DNA of 64,000 bases from JANQGH01 sp039177555 (GTDB taxonomy: Bacteria > Pseudomonadota > Alphaproteobacteria > DSM-16000 > Inquilinaceae). Location: the NCBI GenBank assembly GCA_039177555.1, contig JBCDFV010000005.1:83784-147783 (forward strand), given 5' to 3'. The translations under genes and the position numbers were made by a program. This document shows positions 8,689 through 17,684 of this stretch, piece after piece. The notes beneath the pieces are model-generated. The model was not told the DNA's origin, ran no database searches, and worked only from the letters and a program-made list of their open reading frames with translations. The first letter of the stretch is position 1. The number at the start of each line of letters is the position of its first letter.

Positions 8689-9846
8689 ATGGCGGACGGC
8701 AGCCGACCGCCGGCAGCAACCGGTGCCATGGCACCTTGCGCTGACGACCTTGGGCAGTGGACCGACAAGTACTTTCTGCGCACCAAGGCCGTCATCGAGC
8801 ACTTTGGCGATGTTGAGGCGACCTACGCGGTGTTCATGCGGCGGCCCGTCGTCTGCGCGCCCCGCTTGGCCATTGAATGGCTGGAGGGTATTGCGGCCGA
8901 GCGCGGTGTGGCCATCAAGGTCGACCTGCAGCTCGCCGAGGGCAAATGGGTCGGCGCGGGCGAACCCATCCTGTACCTCACCGGACCGCTGGCGCATCTG
9001 ATCGATTGCGAAACGATCTTCCTGCAAAAGATCGGGCCGGCCTGCGTCGCCGCCTACAACGCCACCGTCATGTGCGCGGAACTGCCCAACGTCGCCTTTC
9101 TGGCCATGGATGCACGCCATTGCGCGGGCACGGACATGGCGGAGATGATGGCCTACGCCGCCAGCGTCGGTTCGGACCGGGCCAAACGCAAGGCCGAAGC
9201 CACTGGCTTTATCGGCAACGCCACGGATGCGACCGCCCACTATTTCGGTCAGCCTCAAGGCTTCGGCACCATGCCGCACGCCTTGATCGGCTATGCCAAG
9301 TCGACCGTCCGCGCGGCGGAGATGTTCCATGAGGTGCATCCCGATATCGACCTGATCGTGTTGGTCGACTATTTCGGCCAAGAGATCACGGACGCTTTGG
9401 CCGTCTGTCGCCGGTTTCCGGAATTGGCGGCCGAAGGCCGGCTCGGCGTGCGCATCGACACGCCGGGCGGGCGTTACCTGGAGGGCCTGGACCCGCCGAC
9501 ATCCTATGCGGTGCTGGAACGCCATGTGCCCCACTCGATCCGTGGCTATCGCGACGAGACGGAACTGCGCTATCTGATCGGCACCGGCGTTTCGGCCGCC
9601 GCCGTCCATCATCTGCGTGACAAGCTGAACGCGGCTGGGTTCGATAAGGTCAAGATCGTGGCATCGTCCGGCTTCAGCCCGGCGAAGTGCCGCGTGATGT
9701 CCTTGGCCGACGCGCCGATCGACATCATCGGCACCGGCAGCTTCCTGCCGGAGAAGTGGAGTGAGACCTACGCCACAGCCGATATCGTGGAATATGGCGG
9801 GGTCGGCCGGGTGAAGGTCGGCCGCGAATTCCTGATGCGCAAATAG
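8689..9846 (+). CDS. pncB: Nicotinate phosphoribosyltransferase
   Basis: A 385-residue enzyme of the NAPRTase family that makes nicotinate mononucleotide from nicotinate and PRPP in NAD salvage. It begins with DKYFLRTK, the family N-terminal motif. Other conserved blocks are LTGPLAHLIDCET, MDARHCAG and GFIGNATDA, plus the C-terminal phosphate-binding region RIDTPGGRY, KIVASSGFSP and GTGSFLP. It sits 15 bases behind the DAHP synthase gene and 42 bases ahead of nadE, so two steps of NAD formation are linked. The start at 8689 follows GAGGGACGAG; a start at 8719 is also possible. Confidence 0.9.
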   Translation: MADGSRPPAATGAMAPCADDLGQWTDKYFLRTKAVIEHFGDVEATYAVFMRRPVVCAPRLAIEWLEGIAAERGVAIKVDLQLAEGKWVGAGEPILYLTGPLAHLIDCETIFLQKIGPACVAAYNATVMCAELPNVAFLAMDARHCAGTDMAEMMAYAASVGSDRAKRKAEATGFIGNATDATAHYFGQPQGFGTMPHALIGYAKSTVRAAEMFHEVHPDIDLIVLVDYFGQEITDALAVCRRFPELAAEGRLGVRIDTPGGRYLEGLDPPTSYAVLERHVPHSIRGYRDETELRYLIGTGVSAAAVHHLRDKLNAAGFDKVKIVASSGFSPAKCRVMSLADAPIDIIGTGSFLPEKWSETYATADIVEYGGVGRVKVGREFLMRK

Positions 9847-9888
9847 CGCCGATACTCATTCGACGCCAAGCGCTTACATTCATGCATC

Positions 9889-11550
9889 ATGACTGATCGC
9901 CTCACCATCGCGCTGGCCCAGATCAACCCGACCATGGGCGCGCTGAACGACAATGTGGACCTAATTCTCGGCGCCCGACGGCAAGCCGCGGAGTTGGGTG
10001 CCGACCTGGCTCTGTTCACCGAGCTTTGCGTCTGCGGCTACCCGCCGGAAGACCTCATCGTCAAACCGTTTTTCCTCGACCGGGTCGACGAGGCGGTCGG
10101 CCGGTTGGCGGAGGCCACGGCAGATGGCGGGCCGGCGATGCTGATCGGCGCGCCGCATCGGCTGGACGGCAAGCTCTACAACGCCGCATTGCTGCTGGAC
10201 GCGGGCAAGGTTGTCGCGGTTCGGCTAAAGCACGATCTGCCGAACTACAGCGTCTTCGACGAAAAGCGCTTGTTTGACGCCGGACCGCTGCCTGGTCCCG
10301 TCGATTTCCGCGGTGTCCGGTTGGGCGTCATGGTCTGCGAGGATATGTGGACGCCCGACGTCACCGAATGCCTTGAGGAAACCGGTGCCGAAATCCTGAT
10401 CGTTCCCAACGGCAGCCCGTTCGACAATGACAAGCTGGACACGCGGCTGAATCTGGCGGTCGCACGGGTGACCGAAAGCGGCCTGCCCCTGATCTATGTG
10501 AACCAGGTGGGTGGCCAGGACGAGTTGGTGTTTGACGGTGCGTCCTTTGTGCTGAACGCGGATCGCAGCTTGGCCACTCAGTCGCCGTCCTTTGCCTCGG
10601 ACATCCGCCTCACGCGCTGGGAACGGCGCGGAGAGGGCTGGGTGTGTGAACCCGGCCCGGTCGACCAGCCCGCGGACGGTCTCGACGCGATCTATGGCGC
10701 CATGATGCTGGGCCTGCGCGACTATGTCGGCAAGAACCGTTTTCCGGGCGTCGTGCTGGGCCTTTCCGGCGGGATCGACAGCGCCTTGTCGGCGGCGGTC
10801 GCGGTCGACGCGTTGGGCGCCGACAAGGTGCGCTGCGTGATGATGCCGTCGCCCTATACCTCGCCTGAAAGCCTGGAGGACGCGGCCGCCTGCGCCGACC
10901 TGCTCGGCGTCGCCTACGATACCGTGTCGATCGAACCGGCGATGACGGCCTATGACGGCATGATGGCGCCACTGTTCAACGGTTTGCCCACCGACATCAC
11001 GGAGGAAAACCTGCAGTCCCGTGCCCGCGCCCTGATCCTGATGGCGGTATCCAACAAGTTCGGGCCGATGGTGCTGACCACCGGCAACAAGTCGGAGATG
11101 TCGGTCGGTTACGCCACGCTCTATGGCGACATGTGCGGCGGCTATTCGGTGTTGAAGGACGTCTACAAGACCACGGTCTTCGACCTGGCGCGCTGGCGCA
11201 ATCAGCGGCGCCCCAGCCGGGCACTGGGGCCGGAGGGCCGTGTCATGCCCGAGCGCATCATCACCAAGCCGCCTTCGGCGGAGTTGAAGCCCGACCAGAC
11301 GGACCAGGACAGCCTGCCACCCTATGACGTGCTGGACGACATCCTGAACTGCCTGGTGGAACAGGATCTCGGCATCAATGCCATCGTCGCGCGTGGCCAC
11401 GACAAGGCGACCGTCAGCAAGGTGTGGCGCCTGCTGGACCGGGCCGAATACAAGCGCCGCCAGGCCCCGCCGGGTGTCAAGATCACGTCACGCGCCTTCG
11501 GTCGCGATCGCCGTTATCCGATCACCAACGCCTTCACCAGCCTCATTTAG
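9889..11550 (+). CDS. nadE: Glutamine-dependent NAD+ synthase
   Basis: A 553-residue two-domain enzyme that amidates deamido-NAD to NAD+ using glutamine and ATP. The N-terminal nitrilase-type glutaminase domain carries the Glu45-Lys114-Cys150 triad (FTELCVCG, RLKHDLP, GVMVCEDMW). The C-terminal synthetase domain has the ATP-binding SGGIDSAL loop near residue 292 and TTGNKSEMSVGY. It follows the nicotinate phosphoribosyltransferase gene, making a small NAD-biosynthesis block, and gltX begins 6 bases after its stop. Confidence 0.96.
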   Translation: MTDRLTIALAQINPTMGALNDNVDLILGARRQAAELGADLALFTELCVCGYPPEDLIVKPFFLDRVDEAVGRLAEATADGGPAMLIGAPHRLDGKLYNAALLLDAGKVVAVRLKHDLPNYSVFDEKRLFDAGPLPGPVDFRGVRLGVMVCEDMWTPDVTECLEETGAEILIVPNGSPFDNDKLDTRLNLAVARVTESGLPLIYVNQVGGQDELVFDGASFVLNADRSLATQSPSFASDIRLTRWERRGEGWVCEPGPVDQPADGLDAIYGAMMLGLRDYVGKNRFPGVVLGLSGGIDSALSAAVAVDALGADKVRCVMMPSPYTSPESLEDAAACADLLGVAYDTVSIEPAMTAYDGMMAPLFNGLPTDITEENLQSRARALILMAVSNKFGPMVLTTGNKSEMSVGYATLYGDMCGGYSVLKDVYKTTVFDLARWRNQRRPSRALGPEGRVMPERIITKPPSAELKPDQTDQDSLPPYDVLDDILNCLVEQDLGINAIVARGHDKATVSKVWRLLDRAEYKRRQAPPGVKITSRAFGRDRRYPITNAFTSLI

Positions 11551-11556
11551 CCACCC

Positions 11557-12912
11557 ATGACCGTCCGCGTCCGTTTCGCCCCCAGCCCGACCGGGCTGCT
11601 GCATATCGGCAATGTCCGCACCGCCTTGGTGACCTGGCTGTTCGCCCGCAACCAGAATGGCCACTTTCTACTGCGCCTGGACGATACCGATACCGAACGG
11701 TCTGAAGAGGCATATGCCACGGCCATCCAAGAGGATCTGACTTGGCTGGGCCTCGCTTGGGACGAACTGGCCCGCCAGTCGGCGCGGACAGCGCTGTACG
11801 ACACGGCGATCGCCGATTTGAAGCAGTCTGGCCGGCTCTACGCATGTTACGAGACGCCGGAGGAGCTGTCGCTGAAGCGCAAAAGCGCTCTGCAGCAGGG
11901 CAAGCCGCCGATTTACGACCGCTCGGCGCTGGACCTTGACGACGCGGAGAGGGCGCGGTTGGAGGCGGAAGGCCGCCAGCCGCATTGGCGCTTCCTGCTG
12001 AACCACGAACCGATCGAATGGGACGATCTGGTGCGTGGCCCGGTGCGCTTCAACGGTGCGGATATGTCCGATCCGGTGCTGATCCGCGCCGACGGCCGGC
12101 CGCTCTACCACATCTCGTCCGTGGTCGACGATATCGGCTTTGACATCAGCCATGTGGTGCGCGGCGAGGACCATGTGGCCAACACGGCGGCGCACATCCA
12201 GATGATCGAGGCGCTGGGCGGCACGCCACCCGCCTTCGCCCATCTACCGCTGTTGGCCGATGCGGCCGGCAAGGGCCTGTCCAAGCGGCTGGGTAGTCTG
12301 TCGATCGCGGACCTGCGTGACACTAGCGGTATTGAGCCGATGGCCCTGATCAGCCTGTTGGGCCGCCTCGGCACGTCCGATCCGATCGAGCCGTTCGACC
12401 ATATCCAGCCGCTGATCGACGGCTTCGACTTCGCCAAGTTCGCCCGCGCGACGCCGAAGTTCGATCCGGCGGAACTCGACCGGCTGAACGCCCGCATCCT
12501 GCACGGCCTGTCGTTCGACGCCGCACGGCCACGCCTGGCGGCGCTTGAATTCGATCAGATCGACGAAGCTTTCTGGCTCGCGGTGCGTCCGAACCTGAAC
12601 CTCATGACGGATGTCGGCCATTGGTGGGCGATCGCGCGCGGGCCGATTGAGCGCCATCGCGACGACCCGGGCTTTCTCGACACGGCGGCGAGCCTGCTGC
12701 CGGAAGACCCTTGGGGGCCGGATACTTGGAAGACCTGGACCGATCGGGTCAAGCAGGAGACCGGGGCCAAGGGCAAGGCCCTGTTCCTGCCGCTGCGCCG
12801 AGCCTTGACCGGCCAGGATCATGGGCCTGAACTGGCCGCTTTACTGCCGCTGATGGGCCGCGATCGGGCGGTGCGTCGACTGACGGGCGCACCACCCAAA
12901 GGACAGGGTTGA
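11557..12912 (+). CDS. gltX: Glutamate--tRNA ligase
   Basis: A 451-residue class I aminoacyl-tRNA synthetase that charges tRNA with glutamate. The HIGH-type motif is present as HIGNVRTAL in FAPSPTGLLHIGN, and the second ATP-binding loop as GKGLSKRLGS. It is slightly shorter than the usual 470 residues. Many alphaproteobacteria have two GltX copies, one specialised for mischarging tRNA-Gln for the GatCAB route; which form this is cannot be told here. It begins 6 bases after nadE and is followed by cysS. Confidence 0.93.
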   Translation: MTVRVRFAPSPTGLLHIGNVRTALVTWLFARNQNGHFLLRLDDTDTERSEEAYATAIQEDLTWLGLAWDELARQSARTALYDTAIADLKQSGRLYACYETPEELSLKRKSALQQGKPPIYDRSALDLDDAERARLEAEGRQPHWRFLLNHEPIEWDDLVRGPVRFNGADMSDPVLIRADGRPLYHISSVVDDIGFDISHVVRGEDHVANTAAHIQMIEALGGTPPAFAHLPLLADAAGKGLSKRLGSLSIADLRDTSGIEPMALISLLGRLGTSDPIEPFDHIQPLIDGFDFAKFARATPKFDPAELDRLNARILHGLSFDAARPRLAALEFDQIDEAFWLAVRPNLNLMTDVGHWWAIARGPIERHRDDPGFLDTAASLLPEDPWGPDTWKTWTDRVKQETGAKGKALFLPLRRALTGQDHGPELAALLPLMGRDRAVRRLTGAPPKGQG

Positions 12913-12998
12913 CGCCTAGGCATGGACAGGGCTTGGCAAAACCTGATACCTGTCCCGGCCCCGAAACCAGGCTTCGCCCAGTAACCGGCCACACCGTC

Positions 12999-14372
12999 AT
13001 GTCTCTGAGACTGACCAACACGCTGACGCGCACGAAAGAGGCCTTCCGGCCAATCGACCCGAACCATGTCCGGTTCTATGTCTGCGGTCCGACGGTCTGG
13101 GACTATGCGCATATCGGCAACGCAAGGCCGGTCGTGGTGTTCGACGTGCTCAATCGGCTGCTGCGCCACCGCTATCCGCGTGTCACCTACGTGCGCAACA
13201 TCACCGATATCGACGACAAGATCCTGAACCGGGCGAAGGAAACCGGCGAGGCGATCGAGGCGATCACTGAACCGTTGGCAGACATCTATCGTCAGGACAT
13301 GGCCGCGCTGGGTGCGCTCGACCCGGATATCGAGCCTCGCGCCACGGCGCATGTGCCCCAGATGGTCGCCCTGATCGAACAGTTGATCGAACGCGGCCAC
13401 GCCTATGAGGCGGATGGCCATGTGCTGTTCAACGTGCCGTCGATGCCGAACTATGGCCGCCTGTCGCGCCGCAACCGGGATGAGTTGATCGCCGGCGCGC
13501 GGGTTGACGTCGCGCCCTACAAGAAAGACCCGGCCGATTTCGTGCTCTGGAAGCCCAGCGTGGCGGACCAGCCCGGCTGGGACAGTCCGTGGGGAAGGGG
13601 ACGGCCCGGCTGGCACATTGAGTGCTCGGCCATGGCGGCGGAGCATCTCGGTGACGTCTTCGACATCCATGGCGGCGGCGTCGACCTGATCTTCCCGCAC
13701 CATGAAAACGAAATCGCCCAATCGACCTGCGGCCACGGCACCGACGTCATGGCCAATATCTGGATGCACAACGGCTTCCTGCTGGTCGAGGGCGAGAAGA
13801 TGTCGAAGTCGCTCGGCAACTACTACACAGTCCACGAGCTGTTGGAGGAGTTTCCGGGCGAGGCGCTGCGCCTGTCCCTGCTGTCGGCCCACTACCATCA
13901 GCCGACCGACTTCACCAAGGATGGCGTGCGTGCGGCAAAGGCTCGGCTAGACCGCTGGTACGAGGCGCTGCGCAGGCTGGAGGGTGTTGAGCCAGTCGAA
14001 GTCGACGACGATCCGTTGGCGCAGGAGTTCCTTGCCGCGCTGGACGACGATTTGAACACGCCCTTGGCTCTGTCGGTGATCGACCGGACGGTGGCGGAGG
14101 TGTTCGACGGCGGCGATCCGGCGCGCCTGAAAGGGCTGCTGCACCTGATGGGCGGTATCGTCGGCCATCTTGAGGCAACGCCGGAGAGCTGGTTCCAGGG
14201 CGAGACGGACGCTTCTGACGCCGCCGAGATCGAGCTGCTGATCGCCGACCGGCAGGCGGCCCGCGCCGACCGCGATTTCGCCCGGGCGGATGAAATTCGC
14301 GACAAGCTCGCCGCCCGGGGCATCGTGTTGGAAGACGGTGCTGGCGGCACGGTCTGGAAGAGGGCTGGCTGA
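12999..14372 (+). CDS. cysS: Cysteine--tRNA ligase
   Basis: A 457-residue class I aminoacyl-tRNA synthetase. It has the zinc-ligand and HIGH region FYVCGPTVWDYAHIGNARP, the further zinc site WHIECSAMA, and the KMSKS loop KMSKSLGNYY. The ATG at 12999 is chosen because it gives the canonical N-terminus SLRLTNTLTR; an open frame reaching back to a TTG at 12909 would overlap gltX and add about 30 unconserved residues. The stop overlaps the start of cimA (TGATG). Confidence 0.95.
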   Translation: MSLRLTNTLTRTKEAFRPIDPNHVRFYVCGPTVWDYAHIGNARPVVVFDVLNRLLRHRYPRVTYVRNITDIDDKILNRAKETGEAIEAITEPLADIYRQDMAALGALDPDIEPRATAHVPQMVALIEQLIERGHAYEADGHVLFNVPSMPNYGRLSRRNRDELIAGARVDVAPYKKDPADFVLWKPSVADQPGWDSPWGRGRPGWHIECSAMAAEHLGDVFDIHGGGVDLIFPHHENEIAQSTCGHGTDVMANIWMHNGFLLVEGEKMSKSLGNYYTVHELLEEFPGEALRLSLLSAHYHQPTDFTKDGVRAAKARLDRWYEALRRLEGVEPVEVDDDPLAQEFLAALDDDLNTPLALSVIDRTVAEVFDGGDPARLKGLLHLMGGIVGHLEATPESWFQGETDASDAAEIELLIADRQAARADRDFARADEIRDKLAARGIVLEDGAGGTVWKRAG

Positions 14373-15964
14373 TGGGCGACCGCGTCTATCTGTTCGACAC
14401 CACCTTGCGCGACGGCGCCCAGATGCAAGGCGTCGACTTCACCGTTGCGGACAAGATCGCCATCGCGCGCGAACTCGACCTGTTGGGCATCGACTATATC
14501 GAGGGCGGCTGGCCAGGCGCCAACCCGACGGACGACCGCTTCTTCGCCGACCCGCCGGAGTTGACGCACGCGACGTTGACCGCCTTCACCATGACCAGGC
14601 GGGCCGGACGCAGCGCCGCGAACGACCCCGGCCTGAACGCGCTCTACAATGTCAACGCGCCGGCGGTGTGCATCTTCGGCAAAAGCTCCGGCTTTCAGGT
14701 CGATGTCGCGCTGGAAATCCCGCGCGAGGAAAATCTGGACATGATCCGCGACAGCGTTGCGGAAACAGTCAAGCGCGGTCGCGAGGCCCTGTTCGACTGC
14801 GAGCATTTCTTCGACGGCTACAAGTTCGACCCGGACTATGCGCTGGCTGCGGCCAAGACCGCGTACGAGGCCGGCGCCCGCTGGGTCGTTCTGTGTGACA
14901 CCAATGGCGGCAGCCTGCCGCACGAGGTCGAGCGCATCGTCGGCGAGGTGACCAAGCACATCCCCGGCGACCGGCTGGGCATTCACACCCACAACGACAC
15001 CGAACACGCAGTGGCCAACAGCCTGTCGGCGGTGCGCGCCGGCGTGCGGCACGTGCAAGGCACGCTGAATGGGGTGGGAGAGCGCTGCGGCAACGCCAAC
15101 ATCATCTCCGTCATTCCCAGCCTGATGCTGAAGATGGGCTTTGAGACCGGGATCAGCGACGAAGGGCTGAAACGTCTGACCCATCTCAGTCGCTGGTTCG
15201 ACGATCGATTGAACCGGGCCAGCGACAATGGTGCCCCTTATGTCGGCTATAGCGCGTTTACCCACAAGGGCGGCGCCCACGTCTCGGCGGTGCGCAAGGA
15301 TCCCGCCACGTACGAGCATATTGAGCCGGAGACCGTCGGCAACCAGCGTTTCGTCGTTGTCTCCGACCAGTCCGGCAAGTCGAACATCCTGTCGCGGTTC
15401 GCCGAGTTGAACATCGATCTGGACCCGGGCGACGGCCGCGTGACCCGCCTCGTCGAAACCGTGAAGCAGCGGGAGTTCGACGGCTACGCCTATGACAGCG
15501 CCGCCGCCAGCTTCGAGATGCTGGCGCGGCGCATGCTGGGCCAGGTGCCGAGCTATTTCCGGGTCGAACGCTTCACGGTGGTCGACGAGCGCCGTTTCAA
15601 CGCGCGCGGCGAGGTGGTGCAGGAATCCGAGGCGACGGTCCTGTTGCAGATCGGCAACGAGACCTTGCACGAAGTCTCGTTCGGCAATGGACCGGTGAAC
15701 GCGCTCGACAGCGCCTTGCGCAAGGCGCTGGAGCCGACCTATCCGGTCTTGAAAGAAATGCGCCTGGCCGATTACCGCGTGCGCATTCTGCGTGCCGGCG
15801 ACGCCTCGGCCGCCATGCCGCGTGTGCTGATCGAGAGCGCCAATGGCCAGGGCGACACCTGGTCGACGGTCGGCGTGTCGACCAACGTGATCGACGCCTC
15901 GTTCGACGCCCTGCTCGACAGCTTTACCTACAAGCTGTTCCGTAACGGCGTCACCGCCGGATAA
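14372..15964 (+). CDS. cimA: (R)-citramalate synthase
   Basis: A 530-residue member of the HMGL/isopropylmalate-synthase superfamily. It begins YLFDTTLRDGAQMQG, the metal and active-site motif. Later blocks include the metal-binding HTHNDTEHAVANSL, GTLNGVGERCGNAN and a C-terminal LeuA-type regulatory domain (GRVTRLVETVKQ onward). Length and the variant TTLRDGAQ with a WPGANPTD segment favour the CimA family, which condenses pyruvate and acetyl-CoA in a threonine-independent isoleucine route. Start and cysS stop overlap; trmJ follows 5 bases after its stop. 2-isopropylmalate synthase is the alternative but less likely. Confidence 0.9.
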   Translation: MGDRVYLFDTTLRDGAQMQGVDFTVADKIAIARELDLLGIDYIEGGWPGANPTDDRFFADPPELTHATLTAFTMTRRAGRSAANDPGLNALYNVNAPAVCIFGKSSGFQVDVALEIPREENLDMIRDSVAETVKRGREALFDCEHFFDGYKFDPDYALAAAKTAYEAGARWVVLCDTNGGSLPHEVERIVGEVTKHIPGDRLGIHTHNDTEHAVANSLSAVRAGVRHVQGTLNGVGERCGNANIISVIPSLMLKMGFETGISDEGLKRLTHLSRWFDDRLNRASDNGAPYVGYSAFTHKGGAHVSAVRKDPATYEHIEPETVGNQRFVVVSDQSGKSNILSRFAELNIDLDPGDGRVTRLVETVKQREFDGYAYDSAAASFEMLARRMLGQVPSYFRVERFTVVDERRFNARGEVVQESEATVLLQIGNETLHEVSFGNGPVNALDSALRKALEPTYPVLKEMRLADYRVRILRAGDASAAMPRVLIESANGQGDTWSTVGVSTNVIDASFDALLDSFTYKLFRNGVTAG

Positions 15965-15969
15965 CCGCG

Positions 15970-16767
15970 ATGGCCGGTACGGACGGCACCAAGGGCGGGG
16001 CGGAAACTGGCGCACCCGGCCCCGCGATCATCCTGGTCGATCCCCAAATGGGCGAAAATATCGGCACCACGGCCCGCGCCATGCTGAACTTCGGCCTGAC
16101 CGATCTGCGCCTGGTGCGTCCGCGCGACGGCTGGCCCAACCCGCGCGCCGTCTCCGCCGCTTCGGGCGCCGACATCGTGCTGGATCAGGTCCGCCTGTTC
16201 GACAGGACCGAGGACGCCGCCGCCGATTGCCGGCGCCTGTACGCCACCACCGCGCGACCGCGCGACATGGTCAAGCCCGTGATGACACCGCGCGGGGCCG
16301 CCGCCGAAATCCGCGCGACCGAGGCTGCCGGCGCGCCGGTCGGTATTCTGTTCGGGGCGGAGCGCACGGGCCTGAACAATGACGATGTCGCCCTGGCCGA
16401 CACGGTCATCACCGCCCCGCTGAACCCGTCCTTCTCGTCCCTCAATCTGGCCCAAGCCGTCTTGCTGATCGCAGCCGAATACCGCCAGGCGATCGACGAA
16501 ACGCCTCCAAGGCAACTTCAGACCGGCGACAGTCCGTTGGCCGACACCAAAGCCTTGGTCAACCTGTTCGAACACCTCGAAGGCACCCTCGACAGGGCCG
16601 ATTTCTTCCGCGTCGCCGAGAAGCGCCCGTCCATGGTCCGCGCACTGCGCAACATGCTCCACCGCGCCGACCTGACCGAGCAAGAGGTCCGCACCTGGCA
16701 CGGCATCATCACGGCGCTGTCGGGGCTGCGCAAGGACGGTTCAGCGCGGTTTGAGCGGCGGGATTAG
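15970..16767 (+). CDS. trmJ: tRNA (cytidine/uridine-2'-O-)-methyltransferase TrmJ-like
   Basis: A 265-residue SpoU/SPOUT-class RNA methyltransferase. The three family motifs are visible: motif 1 with NIGTTARAMLNFG, motif 2 with FGAERTGLNNDD, and motif 3 with PLNPSFSSLNLAQAV, which builds the trefoil-knot SAM site. The TrmJ subfamily methylates the 2'-hydroxyl at tRNA position 32. It is the last gene of the tightly packed plus-strand run that begins at 7282. The assignment to TrmJ rather than another SpoU member rests on length and the LRLVRPRDGWPN block. Confidence 0.88.
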   Translation: MAGTDGTKGGAETGAPGPAIILVDPQMGENIGTTARAMLNFGLTDLRLVRPRDGWPNPRAVSAASGADIVLDQVRLFDRTEDAAADCRRLYATTARPRDMVKPVMTPRGAAAEIRATEAAGAPVGILFGAERTGLNNDDVALADTVITAPLNPSFSSLNLAQAVLLIAAEYRQAIDETPPRQLQTGDSPLADTKALVNLFEHLEGTLDRADFFRVAEKRPSMVRALRNMLHRADLTEQEVRTWHGIITALSGLRKDGSARFERRD

Positions 16768-16806
16768 CGACCGCCGCGACGGTCGGCGGGCCGTCGGCGA
16801 GATCGG

Positions 16807-17661
16807 TCAGATCAGCCCTGCAGCCCGTGCCGCCGAGATCTGACTGCGGCTGACCGGCATTTCGGTGCCGTCGTCGAGACTCACGAAGACCCGACCATTT
16901 CGGCGGTGGCTGCCGGTAACGGCCGAGCTTGCTACCCAGTGGGATCGGTGAATGCGCAGCCCTACGGTCGGTGCGGCCTCGGCAATCGCATCGGCCAGCC
17001 GCATCAAAACCAGTTCGCGTCCGGCCTCCGTCACGACCTCGGTGTAGTGATCCTGCGCGCTGAGGCGGATCAGTCGGCCACGCTTCGCCAGGGGGAGGCG
17101 GCCAAGCAGAGGCGGCGTCGCCGGATGGGACAGTGCCGCAGGCTTCGGGGTGCTTACCAGGATCGAGAGAAGCGCGACGCCTAGTGTGATGAAGGCGCAG
17201 TAGACATACAGCATTGCGAGGTCCAGTGCCCGCGGGTTGGCACCGGTGGTTTTGACGATCGTGACAACGATCATCGCCACCGGAATAGCCGCCAGCAATG
17301 CCGCAAGCACCAGCGTCAGGGGCCGTGAGGTGATCCGTTGTGAAAGCCACGCGTCGGCCAGCGTGATGGTAAAGGTCGCCGCGAAGAAGGTCGCCGCCAC
17401 GTTGGCGGCCCAATAGGCCAGTCTTTGCGGCAAGGTGAACGCATCGAACGTTCCGAACGGACCGATCAGGCCGACAAGGGCCGCGATCACGGCAAGCCCG
17501 ACCCAGGCGCGGGGCGCCCGTGCAATCCCGCGCGTTTCACGAAGCGCCAATGACATCGGGCTGTCAGTCGCGCAGTGCAGCGACGGCCCGCTCATTTCGC
17601 CTTGCCTCTGCCCTGGGCCTGTTTCCAGATCGGCGTCACACGCTTGTCCATCTGCGATCAT
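16807..17661 (-). CDS. Membrane-anchored LytTR-type transcriptional regulator
   Basis: A protein of up to 284 residues with about four predicted N-terminal membrane helices (WVGLAVIAALVGLIGPFG, the LAYWAANVAATFFAATF region, LVLAALLAAIPVAMIVVTIV, LAMLYVYCAFITLGVALLSI). A C-terminal LytTR DNA-binding domain follows (LIRLSAQDHYTEVVTEAG, RIHRSHWVA, GTEMPVSRSQ). The start is uncertain: 17661, 17595 and 17556 are in frame, and the last gives the most conventional N-terminus. It is divergent from the exported amidohydrolase at 17685 and may regulate it. The N-terminal domain could sense a membrane or periplasmic signal; the ligand is unknown. Confidence 0.85.
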   Translation of the reverse strand: MIADGQACDADLETGPGQRQGEMSGPSLHCATDSPMSLALRETRGIARAPRAWVGLAVIAALVGLIGPFGTFDAFTLPQRLAYWAANVAATFFAATFTITLADAWLSQRITSRPLTLVLAALLAAIPVAMIVVTIVKTTGANPRALDLAMLYVYCAFITLGVALLSILVSTPKPAALSHPATPPLLGRLPLAKRGRLIRLSAQDHYTEVVTEAGRELVLMRLADAIAEAAPTVGLRIHRSHWVASSAVTGSHRRNGRVFVSLDDGTEMPVSRSQISAARAAGLI

Positions 17662-17684
17662 TGCACTCGCCCAAGGATACCGAA

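Noticed and set aside
8167..9612. A 481-codon minus-strand frame opposite the DAHP synthase and nicotinate phosphoribosyltransferase genes
   Set aside because: It covers two clear coding genes on the other strand and lacks recognisable domains, so it is a shadow frame.
13898..16015. A 705-codon open frame on the minus strand opposite cysS and cimA
   Set aside because: It is antisense to two well-conserved genes and its translation shows no family motifs. Such frames are common in GC-rich DNA.
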